A DNA stretch of 64,000 nucleotides from assembly GCA_031472005.1 (NCBI GenBank), contig PZJY01000013.1, positions 1,879,679 to 1,943,678 on the forward strand, read 5' to 3'. The notes under the pieces were generated by a model. That model did not search any database and had not been told where the DNA came from. It worked only from the letters and a program-made list of their open reading frames with translations. The translations under genes and the position numbers were made by a program. Origin of the DNA: Tetracladium setigerum. Taxonomy: Eukaryota > Ascomycota > Leotiomycetes > Helotiales. Position 1 is the stretch's first letter. Every line of letters starts with the position of its first letter. This document shows, one piece after another, positions 1-12,395 of the stretch.

Positions 1-686
1 TGCCGTCCGTTGGACTGTCGGTGCTAGTTTGGGGCTTCATTTGGTGGTTGGGCCTTAAATTGGTCATGTTGGTACGGCGGAAGGACCTGGTCGTCAACCG
101 AGTCACCCTGGTGGTGCCTGATCCTGGTGTTCCGGGGCAGTATCTACAAAAGTCAGAAGTCATTCGACATGAATGGCACGCGAAAGATGCTTCGCGCAGG
201 AACAGCTTCAGCGAATAAGGAGCGGCGTGGTGATTTCTGAAATTGGAAATTCTGACTGAATACAGAGCATGATGTATATCTCAAACAAGTGTAAATTAAT
301 ACTTCCGAAATCGAAACCAAGGAGCTGAATGTACCCACAAGTGAGGAAAGATACCATGCTCTCCCTTTACCTAATAACAATCGAGCTCTTGAATAAACAA
401 GGAAACATTTCTGAATTCACAAGAGTTACTCGGCCCAAGATCACGACTACTCTTGAAGATTTTTACTCTTAGGACCGTACGTAATCCAAAGACTTGGTTC
501 GCATGCTGAGCTGAGGGCTCTGGATAGGTTGCTAAAGGAGATGTTTGATTTGCAGGCAGGTGGGTAGGATAGGTAAATGAGAGATATCTGCCTTTATAAG
601 CTATAATCGTAACTTAATATACTAGGGACGCGAATATATATTCTTATATTGCTTTTTATTTTTTTATATTGCTTTAAGAATAATAT
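1..686. other. Non-coding left flank, AT-rich toward its end
   Basis: I see no supported gene. Short open frames here lack codon structure and recognisable domains. From about 590 to 686 the sequence becomes strongly AT-rich with repeated atattgcttt blocks, as expected beside decayed repeats. Confidence 0.5.
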
Positions 687-1463
687 TGTAACGGCACTGT
701 TCACCGGTACGATCACGTAATCAAAGCAGGGATGTATGGTGATATATGCTAGTGAATGATGATCGGTCGTAACAATAGGCTCTAATACTAAGAAAAGAAG
801 AAAACTACCGATCAATAAGTGGCTAGAGGCCGGGCTATATACATGTCCGTAACAAGGCCGTAAGGCATCCGTAACTTCCAGGCCATCAAGTGCTCCTGCT
901 TGTGCATCGGGACTAGTCCGCAACTGGCCCGGTACTGGTGCGATCCTGGTGGTCACGTGTGGGTCATGTGTTGATGGTCATCACAAATATAAAAATAAAT
1001 TAATATAAGATTTATAAGTTAATTATTAATTTTAAGTAATATAAGAAAATAAAAGTAATATATAAGCTTTTTAACTCTTTATATTTGTATAATCTCTTAC
1101 TTTTATATTACTTTAATATAATTATAATATATAAAATAATTAATATAATAATTATAAAGAGAATTGTGATGACCATCAACACATGACCCACACGTGACCA
1201 ACAGGATCGCACCAGTACAGGGCCAGTTACGGACTAGTCCCGATGCATAAGTATAAACACTTAATAGATTAGAAGTTACGGATGCCTTACGGCCTTGTTA
1301 CGGATATGTATATAGCCCGGCCTCTAGCCACTTATTAATCAGTAGTTTTCTTCTTTTCTTAGTATCAGAGCTTATTATTACGATCGATCATCATTCACTA
1401 GCATATATCACTATATATCCCTGCTTTGATTACGTGATCGTACCGGTGAACAGTGCCGTTACA
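687..1463. repeat. Foldback element with two long inverted arms
   Basis: Two arms of about 300 bp (687-985 and 1164-1463) are near-perfect reverse complements, separated by about 180 bp of almost pure A+T. The outer ends are TGTAACGGCACTG and CAGTGCCGTTACA; the inner ends are TCACAA and TTGTGA. Arm differences are mainly C/T and G/A, as RIP-like mutation leaves. In the right arm the sequence TTAGTATCAGAGC near 1359 resembles the TGGTATCAGAGC primer-binding signal of copia elements, so the arms may derive from two head-to-head retrotransposon ends. No clear target-site duplication is visible. It could instead be a non-autonomous foldback transposon. Confidence 0.8.
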
Positions 1464-1703
1464 GTCACAAGAAATGGAAGTCGCATGACTAATGTTCAGC
1501 ATCGAGCTGGCTGTCAGCGAGTCAGCACTCTGGATCCTGGTTCCTGAGCGCTCTTGGCACGTAGTGCCTGTATATAATCAAAGAGTGTCCCCCTGAATAG
1601 CAAGGGGACAAGAGCACAATTCATCACCTTTTGTGAGGCCTTCACACAGCGTCACAAAGCTCTCACTAACACCACTTCACTGCTCGATACAAGTGCTCCT
1701 ACA
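1464..1703 (+). mobile_element. Possible solo LTR remnant (copia-like)
   Basis: Directly after the foldback element lies a more GC-rich block with the layout of an LTR: a TATA-like TGTATATAATC near 1570, a short GC hairpin (CCCCCTGAATAGCAAGGGG) just downstream, CT-rich sequence, and a TACA end near 1703 where the sequence returns to AT-rich. The 5' end is not clear and no target duplication is seen. The LTR reading is inference from layout only. Confidence 0.35.
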
Positions 1704-2451
1704 GTGCAATATATTCTTATATTACTTTAATAATTATATAAAAAAGAATTAATAGAGGATCCTAAGTGAGATAATATATATAGATCTCTAAGTCTATATC
1801 GCTGGACTAAAGACCGGATGCGAAGAGATTTCAAGGAGATTTGAGAGGCTATGGCAGTTCAGCATATGTCGACAAGTCTTGAAATAGCAATCTAAGAACT
1901 AGGAAAATGATTTAGTGCGAAGGTTTTTGCACGTGAGCCGCAAATTGAAGAAATCGTCTGTTTCAAGCTCAACCGCGAGCAGGGTAACTACCTCACCAGG
2001 GAGGTTCGTGAGCGTTGGCATGATAGTTGCCAAATGGCACGTTTCTCTAGGTTTAAGTCGAGAGCCACTTGCACAAAGCTAAGAGCTGACAGAGGATTTT
2101 GTACGGAGGTACAGAACGTGACAATACCACGTGATAGAAATTTTACGCTTGGCAAGTCTCCAGCGTGCTTGGTCTTCCGCGCTTCCGCTGTGAGGATGGT
2201 AAATTCCCGTATTGTGGCAAAGTGTTGGTGCTTCTGTTGAACTCCTATGCAACGAATTGACACTATCTAAGTCAAACTTATACATGCTTCCTTCTTTATT
2301 TAGCCGCGGCGTGGTTACAGTAATCACGGTGAGTCGTTTATCATCGCGAAAGCGGACCGGGTTAGCGTCTATCCGTGTCGGCGGCTATCTGTGCATAGCA
2401 ACGTACTTTCAGCATCACTACCGCAATGTTTGACTTGTATTGAAGTTGGGC
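1704..2451. other. Intergenic region upstream of the NACHT gene
   Basis: No supported gene. The region changes from AT-rich repeat debris to ordinary composition and presumably holds the promoter of the STAND receptor gene. No clear TATA box can be assigned. Confidence 0.4.
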
Positions 2452-5400
2452 ATGGCCGATCCTTTAAGCACAGTAGGCTCCATAGCGGGACTCGTTAGTC
2501 TTGCTATTCAGCTTTCGCAGCTAAGCTTCAAGTACGTTTCGAGCATCAAAGGCTCTTCCAAAGCATGGAGCTCGTATATCCAAGAGCTTTCGGCTCTCAC
2601 CTCGGTCCTTCTCAAACTCCAACAAGCATGCGAACATGCTGGAGCCCAGGATTTGTCTTATAATCTGCCAGTGCCTAGTTTGTCCTCTGACTCTCTCCTG
2701 GAATGCCACAAAGAGCTCGAAAGCCTGAAGACGACGCTTTCGGAAAAGCTACAGAAGCGAGGGCTACGTGGAAAACTAGAAATGCTTAGCTGGCCATTCT
2801 CGGAGCCTGATACCCAAGCCTAGATTTTGTTATTGCATCGCTTCAGCAGTTTATTCGAATCTTCAATTGTTGCTGATAATTTGTAAGTAATTTAACGCTC
2901 GGACAGGTTGCCTAACTATCGCGCTCGCGCTCAAGACTTTCAGGACCATATCTGTCGAAAGCTACCGCCATTTGAAAGACATGAAGGACAGTATGTATTC
3001 TGCGCCATTCTGGAAATCCTAGTCTAATGATTGTGGCATTCATAGTCAAGGCATTCGAAAGGCTCCTTAACTGGTTCAAGCCAAAGCACGAGTTGCTGCC
3101 CCTTTCCTCTGAAATAGTACTAGAATCAATCTGTCCTGGAACTCGGTCAGGTCTCCTGGACTCGGACATGTATTTGAGTTGGAGAGACTCACCTGAGAAA
3201 AAGATACAAAAACCCCTATGGGTCCACGGGCCACGTATGTTGAGCCCCAAGATTTCGCCAAGATTCCATAATAATATCTGTTTTAGCTGGATGTGGCAAG
3301 AGTGTCCTCTCGTAAGGCAATTCGAGATTTCCAAAGCAGGGATGGTAGACTGATAACGTGTATAGTGCGGCCATTGTGAACAACATCATGGGTTGCTCGG
3401 ACACAATAACGGCGTATCATTTTTTCAGGGCGGATCGCGAAGAAACGCTACAGGATGTTTTCCGACACATATCTCACCAGCTCTTGTCTCAACCAAGAGC
3501 AGTGTCACAAGTGGCGGTTGATATCTGCGAGAAAAAGATGGCCCAAAACGCTTCCCCTCTTCTGAAGGACTTGGTCGACGTCATATGCGATATCTCAGTC
3601 GTGTCTGGGCGAACTTACATTATTCTGGATGGTCTCGATGAGTACTCACATGTCAAGAAGCTGCTAAAGTACCTGCCACAACTTGTGGCAGCAAAAGCCA
3701 GGGTCATAATTTCAAGCCGCGAGCTACCTAGCATTACGATTCATATGACCAACGTAACGCTTGTCGATGCGCGTGCAGAACACCAGGATACGGAGCTATA
3801 CGTCCATTGGAGGTTGGACGAAGAGTCCGAAATCGACGAAACCCTCCTATCTGAAGATCTCAAGAGAGACATTGTTTCGAAGCTCGTTGAACAGGCTGAT
3901 GGATCGTATGTTTCTCTAGTATTCTTCCCTTTGCTTGTTCGTTTCTGGCCAGTTAGCCTTTTTTATCTGCTCCTTATCTTTGCCTCGCTGTTGAAATGCT
4001 GTGATATACACATGCTGATGAAAGATAGATTTCCCCTCACTCGCCTCATCATGGACTCAATCTGCAATGCCACCACTGTAAAAAAGATCCGCAGAACGTT
4101 GGACCTGATGCCCACAAATTACGAGGAAGCTTACAAGGGCACCTTTGACAGGATTTTTAAACAGGATGAAGAGCGACTATTTCTGGCTCTCTTTGCGCTT
4201 GGTTGGATCTGCACCTGTAAACGCTCGTTAGATATGACCGAGCTCCAACACGCAATTACAAGCTTGGACGTAGGTGCTGAATACACAGCCGAGTACATAG
4301 AACCTGACAACTCTATTCTATCATCTTGCCTTGGACTTCTTGTCCATTCAAAGTCAAGCCAGACTGTCGACTTGGTCCACGTCTCCGTACGAGAACTTGC
4401 CTTAGAACAGATCAACACTCGAATACCGCGCTGGAATTTCACGATTGGGAGTGCGTGCCTGAGGTACATGGCTGTCCCGGAAATGGCCAAAGGCCCCTGC
4501 CGAACACTCGACGAACTCAAAACCAGGATTACAAAACTGCCGTTTCTGGAGTATACGACTCGGTACTACGGGCACCACATTCACCCGATTGAGGATGACT
4601 TACTTGGAGAGCTTTTCACATTTCTTAGCAATGAGAATTATCGGGAGAGTTCCTGGCAGATGCTCCACTTTGTCGTTGATACCGAGAGCCAGTCTGCTCA
4701 TGAACTCATCAGCGTCGTCCCAAGCCAGGCCACAATTCTGCATGTTGCGTGCTATTGGGGTTTTTACTACTTGTTTCGAACTGCGCTTACGGTTTCTTGG
4801 ACTGCCGACATGCTTAATAAGGGTGACTCGCACGGTTGGTCGCCTCTTCACTGGGCATCATCTAATGGGCATTCCGAACTGGTCGCAGGTCTACTCGAAG
4901 CGGGCGCCAACATCAATGCCGTTGATAGAGGTTCTTGGACACCACTATTCTGGGCTGTTGTGCGGGGGCACGATACCGTTGCGCGGCGGCTGTTACACCG
5001 TGGTGCCAATCCATGTGAGCAAGATGACAACGGCTTCACTCCAGTTCATTGGGCTATTCTAGCTGGGGCTGGAGATATGACGGCCTTGCTTCTCGAGCAC
5101 GCGAAGAAGTGGGATGGCAGTCTTGGATCAGTCCTGCCAAGCCAGCTTACCGTCGAAGAGGCAAGAGCGATTGCAGAGCGGAAAGTGCCTAAGAACCTCT
5201 TTCAGCTCGTCATCGAAGTATCGGACAAGGACTCATTCAAGACATTGGCAAGTTTATACAACCCAAGGGAGTTCTCTGTCGAAAATGTCGGATTTACCAC
5301 GGAGCGCGTAACTTCCTTGTGGCGTTGGACCAAGGCGGTAATTTCAAAGGGTCACAAAAATTACTGGTGCGAAGGGGATAATGAAGCACCAATTGACGCC

Positions 5401-7452
5401 GCCAGAAAGCAACTCTTGGCTATTGCAATTTCGTGGAAGGACGTCGACCTGGTCAAGGAAATGCTTAATTTGAGTCGCGACCTGGGAAAGGATCTTGCTA
5501 GCGACGTGGTGTCGAGATCTGGTGAGAGTTATGTGCACCTGGCCGCTTACAGTCAAAATGCGGAAATTATGCGCATAATTAGCCAGGCCGAGTTATCTCT
5601 ATCGGCGACCGATTCGGACGGATTGACACCTCTTCACTATGCTTGCCGTCAGGGGGCCAGTCCGGAAATAGTGGGGATTATCCTGGAGGCCAATGTCGAT
5701 GTAGATGCTCGGGACAAGAATCAGCGGACACCATTAATGCTGTTACTACTTTTTCGTAGACGACAGACACTCGAAACTCCAGGAGACGCTTTGGTAATTC
5801 TCAAGGCTCTTGTGGCGAGGGGAACATCCATCCACGCGAAAGATATAGGCGGATACCAAGCTATTCACTATGCCATGGCAACCATGGATCCGGACATTAT
5901 TCAAACATTAGTCGACTTAGGTGCTGATCCTGGGGCGGTTTCGAATGACCTCCAAATGCCACTCCACGTCCTTGCCGGTGGTGAAGTTAGCCACGATATT
6001 GGAGGATTCTCGATAAAGTTCTATGACTCTAAAGCACCTACAAGCCTTGTCGAAGCAGTTGTGAAGTTAGTATGTCGAATTTCTCCGCCCGAGGCGCTCC
6101 GAGCTGAGACGGCCACCAAGGCGACCGCTTTGGCATTGGCGGTCATGGACAAGAAGTGGATTCTAGCTCAAGCTCTCCATGCAGCCGACGCCCCCTTTCA
6201 TTGCAATGGGAAACCTTCATATGCCCTTCAAGATGTCGCTAAGGAAGGCTTCTACGAGTTCGTCAGGATTCTCATCAAGGCTGGAGCCACCCCAGAGGAA
6301 GACATGCCATTCCCACATATCTCTGAGAGTTTACCCGCCAGAAATCGCGATTCGAGCCAAGGTAATCTAGCTGATATATCAGGCTCTAATGCATTTCCTC
6401 GCCGCAACCACTTGTTGACTCTGAAGGAGCTTCTTGCCCTTGGAGTTGATCTCAATCACAGAAATCAGTACGTCAAGTTGACAGCCATCCAGATTGCTGC
6501 CGAACGAGGGATAGATGACACTTCATATCTCGCTGGTCTTCTCGAAGGTGGCGCGGACCCCTACGCAGAAACAGATGAAGGTCTTGATTCGTTTGATCTT
6601 GCACTTAATTGTGGAAAGCTAGATAATTTGGCAATACTAGTTGAGCATGCAGTTCATCATCCGTCACGCGACCACTGGCTTACAAACTGGTTGCGAGAGT
6701 CTGGAACTATACCAAAGGGTGATCAAGATTCCTTTGAAGCTTGTATTGCCGCAATTCAACACTCACGACTATATGCAGCCCCCGGAAGCAAGGGCAGTAC
6801 GCTTCTCTCCCACGCCGTCAGAGTTGGAAATATGACCTTGGCCGAAGAACTTATTGAGTTTGGTTCAGACATCAATTTGGGTGACCCCTTGGGCTGGACG
6901 CCGTTACATGAAGCTGTACGAACACATAGACAAGATATGGTGGAGTTCTTGATTAGCAGAGGTGCGAACGTGCTCTTTACTGTTCAACACACTTCACCAT
7001 TTTCTTTGTCTTCTTCATTTTTCGGACGAAATGACGAGGAAGTATCAGTGATCAATGCGCTGCATATCGCCGTTGGGATTGGTATGAAGGGGCCCGTAGA
7101 GGATATTGAGGAGAAGAAATGTTTCTCGCCAGATATCGTACGCTTGCTCTTGGAGAATGGCATAGACCCAAACGAAAAGGCTATTAATGTCAATTATGGC
7201 GCTGGCCATGCTACGCCTCTGGAGATTATGTTTTCAAAACGGGTGTTTTCAAACTCACCTGAATTCTTCGCTGTTGTTCAACTGCTCGTTGATTTTGGAG
7301 CTGATGCCTGGGGAGTTGCAGACAAGCTGCAAGCACGAGAAGTTGCTATGTTTGAAGGGTACGAAAGTCTCTGGGACGTATTCAGGTACGCAGAGCCGTA
7401 TGCAGAACCGTATGCAGGACCGTACGCAGAGCCTGAGCCACCTACTTATTGA
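2452..7452 (+). CDS. NLR-like STAND receptor: Helo-like N-terminus, NACHT, ankyrin repeats; in-frame stop in exon 1
   Basis: The start is the ATG at 2452, giving MADPLSTVGSIAGLVSLAIQ, typical of the fungal N-terminal domain of STAND proteins. Coding similarity runs through an in-frame TAG (2821-2823) to about 2882. The P-loop GPPGCGKS is formed only by splicing: intron 3235-3286, then intron 3312-3365, after which reading is open to 7452. Walker B-like IILDGLDEY follows. A 123-nt intron (3906-4028) without stops joins ADGS to the family-typical RLIMDSIC stretch. The C-terminal half holds many ankyrin repeats (for example SPLHWASSNGHSELVAGLLE) and ends in a short YAEP repeat. Junctions between 2883 and 3050 are unclear. 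These proteins act as intracellular sensors in non-self recognition. The single stop may make it a pseudogene or mark a shorter transcript starting downstream. Confidence 0.8.
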
Positions 7453-7692
7453 CCTATCTTCGCAATGATAGAATTCGGAACAAGGGATATTGCTATGATG
7501 TGCAATGTCACGGTACACTCTAGGGCAAGCCATATGGTACTCTTTGCATCCCTTCCTGGCTCTTTCTGTGCTGCTGCAACGAATTGGGATGCGGGAGGAG
7601 ACGAGAGAGCGACCCTGAACCGCAAATCTTTGTGGCTCAACCAGACGAGCTGCCAGTGATGATGGAGAAAGAAGATAAGAAGATAAGGCGTG

Positions 7693-7741
7693 CCTAAAAT
7701 AGAGTCCCATACGACCCTTGACTATGGGACTCCGTTTTAGG
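7693..7741. repeat. Perfect-looking hairpin after the NACHT gene
   Basis: CCTAAAATAGAGTCCCATA (7693-7711) is followed after 11 nt by TATGGGACTCCGTTTTAGG, giving a 19-bp stem with two mismatches. It lies 240 nt past the NACHT gene stop and could be a 3' processing structure or a tiny palindromic repeat. Confidence 0.6.
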
Positions 7742-8833
7742 TTCGTCCCTTGTTGGATCTTCTAGCTCCAACAACAGATCGATCACATTGGGAAGCCTCG
7801 TTGCATGCTTTTGAAGTCGCTGCTACAATAACTATCAAATTTGTTTCACTTTTATTATTATTTGGAAACTCTACGACAAGAAACCTTCAATCCTTCAGAG
7901 CGGAAGCCGGAGCGTGGCGTGTGTCAGCGGCGCGTCGACGACAGGATGTTGCTTAAGCAGAAGCAACCTATTTAATTGTTGAATTTGCCTCCCTATCATC
8001 ATTTCTTGAGGTATTAATTCGATAGACTTTCTATTATATCTTCTCATTATTTCCTAATAAAAAGAATAATTCTAAAAGAGAAACATAATAGAATTATTCC
8101 CCTCACCTTCGATATTAATTAATTTCATACTAGTTGACACAGGTATAGATTATTATTGCTTTTATTTCTATCTAATGTATCCGTGTGCTTTGCGTATAAC
8201 TTGCTACCTCGCATCTTTGTTGCCTACTTCTAATTGCGACCTTTGCAAGGCTCGTTTACCACAAAATGGAGCCCTCGGATTCACTACTAAACAAAGCGCA
8301 TTATTATATGCTGTGACGGGACATGGCAACCTTCTAATCATGTGTCGCGCGAGATTCTATCAAACGTGGCGAAAATGTTACACTATCCTGCACACTCCAT
8401 TTTCCCATCATCATTGATGCAACAAACAACCAAGCACATTCATTAACGAGGACAGCAAGCGCGCCCCGCAAGTGCTTGCATGTGATTTGCACATAACCCT
8501 TCCCTCTCATACACGGGTGGCCTCTGATACTGGGCTACACACCATTGGGGGTTGTTTATGCAGCGTCTCGGAGTCGATAATTATAATGGCGAGGACAATT
8601 GGTTCGATTTAATGTTCTAACAGAACCTAACGTTAGCGGCCTTTTATTCAAAGCGTTAACTGGTTAAATTTCCAGGAGAGGTCCTATTCTCCAGTGCGTA
8701 AGTGGCTTACAGAGCTGAAACTCCTAAGTTTCAATCGAACACTTAAGACTTGTTATTATATGAGGTTCTTGGTATAACACATGTTTCCGTCCTCCAACTC
8801 CTCAGAAAATCTATTAATTTCTGACGAGGCACT
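7742..8833. other. Intergenic region, no gene seen
   Basis: About 1.1 kb between the NACHT gene and the membrane-protein gene. It contains AT-rich stretches around 8030-8160 but no domain-bearing reading frame on either strand. Confidence 0.45.
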
Positions 8834-10753
8834 ATGGCTTCAAATGGTGCGTACGAAAGGCCTCGTGGTCATGGGTTTCAAAGCTATCACCGCTACACGG
8901 TCTTGATACTAGCATGGGCTGTTCTTCTCTCGGCGTATATCTTCCTATTAGAGATGTCAACTTGCTCAGCACAATTTAAATGTCGTCACAATATCATGGG
9001 CCCGAGAGGCACAAATCGCAGGGAACAAAATTTTGCAGCTCTAGCATTCTTCCGGTCCGCCTTAACTGTCGCCCATGTCCCCGTCATGACAGCAACATTG
9101 GCGTCCTTTGTCCCGTGGATGATGCAACAAAGACCCACGGAGAGCATGCCGTCGGAAAGCCTTCCTGACCACAACGCGAGTGCTTCGGAACCCGCCTTGG
9201 ATGACAACGCACGTGCTGTGGAACAGCAGCTCTCGATGCCTTCATCAATTCAGGGCACAGGAACTGTGGTCGAACTGTTCTTATTGGCGGATCGAACTTG
9301 GGCAGGGGTTTTTGGATGGTGTATCGCGGCGACTACGGGCGTTCAACTGAAATCGATTTCCAAACGTTGGTGGCTTCTAGCAGTGATAGCTGGATGGTCT
9401 TATATCGGATTCCCACTGCTGGCATTTGCCTACACTTTTTCCAGTGCCCAACGTTGGGAATCCCGGCAAATTACCGCCTCTGTGGCTGCGGGTGGCCTGA
9501 AACTTCCATATTCAGACACCTTATCCGCCTTGCGAAATGGAAAGAAGTGGATGAGAGGAGGACCATTTGTTCATAATCTGACAGACTCAGGTGGCTTTGG
9601 CACCCTAAGCTCATTTCAGTCTCCTGGTGACCTGCGCGCTCCTCTTTACACACCGCTCTTTGAGGATGTTAATGCTGAGTTTCCCAGCATTGGATTCACT
9701 TTAACCTCTGCCAGTTGTGGTTCTTATATCTACAACTCCTCCAAGTTTATTTCAGGCCATGGCCCGCAAAATGATACAGGTGGTCCAACTCTAAGTTTCA
9801 GCTTCCACAACAACACTGCTTCCAACGTCGAGGGCCTTTATTCCTTGAGGTGTAACGACGACTGCTCAAAATCACGAGCAAATAATAGTATTTGTTCAAG
9901 CCGGTCAACAAATCGGTCGTCTCAACCATGTGGGGTTGATTGCGCTATGCAGACTTTGAGCTGCGCTAGCATTGAATCTTCAGAGGACCTAAACTCCGCC
10001 ACCGCCACCATACAGTTGGCAGTCCAAGACCTGTCGGGGTATGCTGAAGTTCGATGGTGTAATATCTCAGTATCCTTCTCCCGAGCGACTATCAATACGC
10101 TTAGCAGACAATACACCGATCCAACAACGTCTTATGCTACAACTATATTGCAAACTACTCCAGCCCAGTTACTCAATCTCAGCATGGAATCCTTTGTTCA
10201 CTTTTTCCATTATGGGCTTGCAGATTCCTCCGATATCCTAGTATCGAATGGGTTCCTATGGTTTACAGATTCCGAAGCAAACGAATGGTCTCTCTCACTT
10301 TCCTCTACAGCAAGCATTGTGAAACTAATAGCTCCGATGTTTGAATTTTACGAGTTCGGAATTGATTGTTTTATAGTACCACTAGCAACACTTATTAGAG
10401 ATGTTTCATTTTTCCAAAATGGCTCCGTTACTGGTGTGGTATTCAAGTCTGAGGTCCTCTTATCGTATGGTGTGGTGTCTCGCTGGATAGCAATCGCTAT
10501 ACTTTTTGCTCCTGTTGGATTCACCTTATTGCTTTCTCTATTTATAAATTCTAAAAATCGTTGGACGTCGACTCTAGATAGCTTCGCACTGTTTAAGCTA
10601 GGTGCTGATTGGAAACCTTATATAAGAGAGATGCGTCTTAGTACGATTAGCGAAGCAGGAGAACCGTTGAAAAGAATCTCAGGAAAGGTTGAAGTCAACC
10701 CTAGTATTGGACAAGCTCATCTTGAATATGTATCATCGGTTACAGAACTATAA
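8834..10753 (+). CDS. Large membrane protein with glycosylated ectodomain, function unknown
   Basis: A single open frame of 639 codons from ATG 8834. Hydrophobic segments lie near residues 22-40, 70-95, 155-172 and 180-202, and a strong C-terminal one near 555-580 (WIAIAILFAPVGFTLLLSLF). Between the fourth and last segments is a loop of about 350 residues with many N-x-S/T sites and a cysteine-rich stretch around residues 335-380, suggesting an extracellular or lumenal domain. The tail after the last segment is polar. I do not recognise a named family; such proteins are common in accessory regions of Pezizomycotina. No intron is needed and no breaks are seen. Confidence 0.75.
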   Translation: MASNGAYERPRGHGFQSYHRYTVLILAWAVLLSAYIFLLEMSTCSAQFKCRHNIMGPRGTNRREQNFAALAFFRSALTVAHVPVMTATLASFVPWMMQQRPTESMPSESLPDHNASASEPALDDNARAVEQQLSMPSSIQGTGTVVELFLLADRTWAGVFGWCIAATTGVQLKSISKRWWLLAVIAGWSYIGFPLLAFAYTFSSAQRWESRQITASVAAGGLKLPYSDTLSALRNGKKWMRGGPFVHNLTDSGGFGTLSSFQSPGDLRAPLYTPLFEDVNAEFPSIGFTLTSASCGSYIYNSSKFISGHGPQNDTGGPTLSFSFHNNTASNVEGLYSLRCNDDCSKSRANNSICSSRSTNRSSQPCGVDCAMQTLSCASIESSEDLNSATATIQLAVQDLSGYAEVRWCNISVSFSRATINTLSRQYTDPTTSYATTILQTTPAQLLNLSMESFVHFFHYGLADSSDILVSNGFLWFTDSEANEWSLSLSSTASIVKLIAPMFEFYEFGIDCFIVPLATLIRDVSFFQNGSVTGVVFKSEVLLSYGVVSRWIAIAILFAPVGFTLLLSLFINSKNRWTSTLDSFALFKLGADWKPYIREMRLSTISEAGEPLKRISGKVEVNPSIGQAHLEYVSSVTEL

Positions 10754-10990
10754 GTAGAGAGTCTACTGTACTAAGGGCTGAGGATTTCGAGTATAGTTAT
10801 AATATATCTTAGAAAATGTTTATGGGCCACATTATATATTAAATCACTACCTTTTGAGGATCTGATAATATAAGTTAATTATAATTCAATCTTAATTATT
10901 ATTAATAAACTAATAAAGTATATATTTATAATACTCCGTAGGAAAGCTGCCAGAATAGGCTTTAATGTTGGTTAGCTATCCCCTGAGGAA

Positions 10991-12395
10991 ATGATTCTGG
11001 CGATACAAGCCGGGCTGCCTAACTATTCGAGCGACATTACCGAAGATGCCAATCATGGTGTTCCAGTCGAATTGACCATGACACCTATTGCACGATTCAA
11101 CAAAATCTCTACGGAGGTCCTGTTTCGAGAACTAGCCGAGACGGGTCTGATCCAAATCATGTCTTTCTACGACGATCTGCTCTCGCTTAACCAACGTCGA
11201 CAGTCACTCAAGTTTCACGACCGTGGCCAACTTCCTGCTCACGTACAAACCGCAATATGAGAGCAAAATATTGCTATTAAAGAATGACGGCGATAAATGG
11301 AATACGCTCCCCGAAACAGAACTTACCGCCTATGATCATGGGTTTCAGCTTTCCAGCCTCGTCGATATCACAGCGGAACTACTGAGAAAAGACAGGACGC
11401 CAAAAGACACAGTGGTGGTAGCTCTGATCCCCGAGCAGGTCCAAAGGTTCGATCTGCTCAACTTTTACCGGTCCTCAGCCGATGACGTGCGGCAGTGGCG
11501 TCGATTTGAAGATTACAAGATGTCTGCCACCACGGCGTACATCTCCTTTTACGCCGACCCGAGGCTGGACGAAGACCTGTTGAAATTGAGAGGACCCAGA
11601 TCCTCTCTTCCCACTGCGCTGACCAACGCCCGAGCCTCACACAAAGCAATATATCTCAAGTGCGCACGACCGACTGCGAACTCGTTCATCCTTGACTGGA
11701 TAGCGCTAAATTACGATGTGTGGGACATTCTCATTGATGCGTCCAAGAACACGAGATATGTTGGCGAAATCAAATCTGGATTACCACACGGGGTTGGGAC
11801 GATGAGATACGTAAACGGGATTTCCTATCAATGCAACTAGATCTTCGGTATTCGAGATGGGAATGGGCGACTTTTCCACGGCACTCGCATTCTTGAAGAC
11901 GGGCCATTCCTCGAGAACGAGCCCATACGTGACAAAACGTACGGCCCTTACTTTTACCCGCTCCCATTGAAGGACAGAATAGCGGTAGTGACTGTAAGAA
12001 TCATGAAACAGTCTGTGGCTGTTGCTTCTGCTACCTTTGTTCTCCCATTCTTCAACTCCCCAGAGTCTCAACAACCGGTTGAGAAGATCGCGAAGGTCTT
12101 CGGCTGGAAGGACCGTGAGTGGTACCGCCTTACCCCAACGTATCCCCAGCTTGGATCTGTGCAAAAGTCTCCTTAATCTGTCGTTACCGATGGTTCTAGA
12201 ATTGAGACGGGCCCTTAGGACCAGAACCATACTGGGGCATGGCTGTGGCCTGATGATGAGGTTGGAGAAGAGGGTAAGAAGAAACGGATCTCAGAACTTG
12301 GCATACTTCGACCGTGGGTATTTGAGTCAATGAAAAATCCTCAGTTGACACCGATCATTATTGATGTGGTTCAACTGCCCTCACGAGTTGCATGA
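10991..12395 (+). pseudogene. Decayed MORN-repeat gene with three in-frame stops and a frameshift
   Basis: The first frame (10991-about 11185) passes into a second frame that runs from about 11180 to 12395. The change occurs around 11180-11190, where the matching register would need one base fewer or two more. The second frame carries MORN-type repeat text (YVGEIKSGLPHGVGTMRYVN) and then three in-frame stops: TAG 11838, TAA 12174 and TAG 12216. After each stop the same frame continues with protein-like composition to TGA 12393. The first stop falls where a MORN repeat expects tryptophan (TGG to TAG); the others fit CAA or CAG changed to stops. MORN repeats usually bind lipids or scaffold at membranes. 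The N-terminal part is not recognised. Transition-only stops suggest RIP-like decay. Confidence 0.65.

Noticed and set aside
594..956. Minus-strand 120-codon open frame in the left foldback arm
   Set aside because: It lies within the inverted arm, has no domain, and is not kept open in the other arm.
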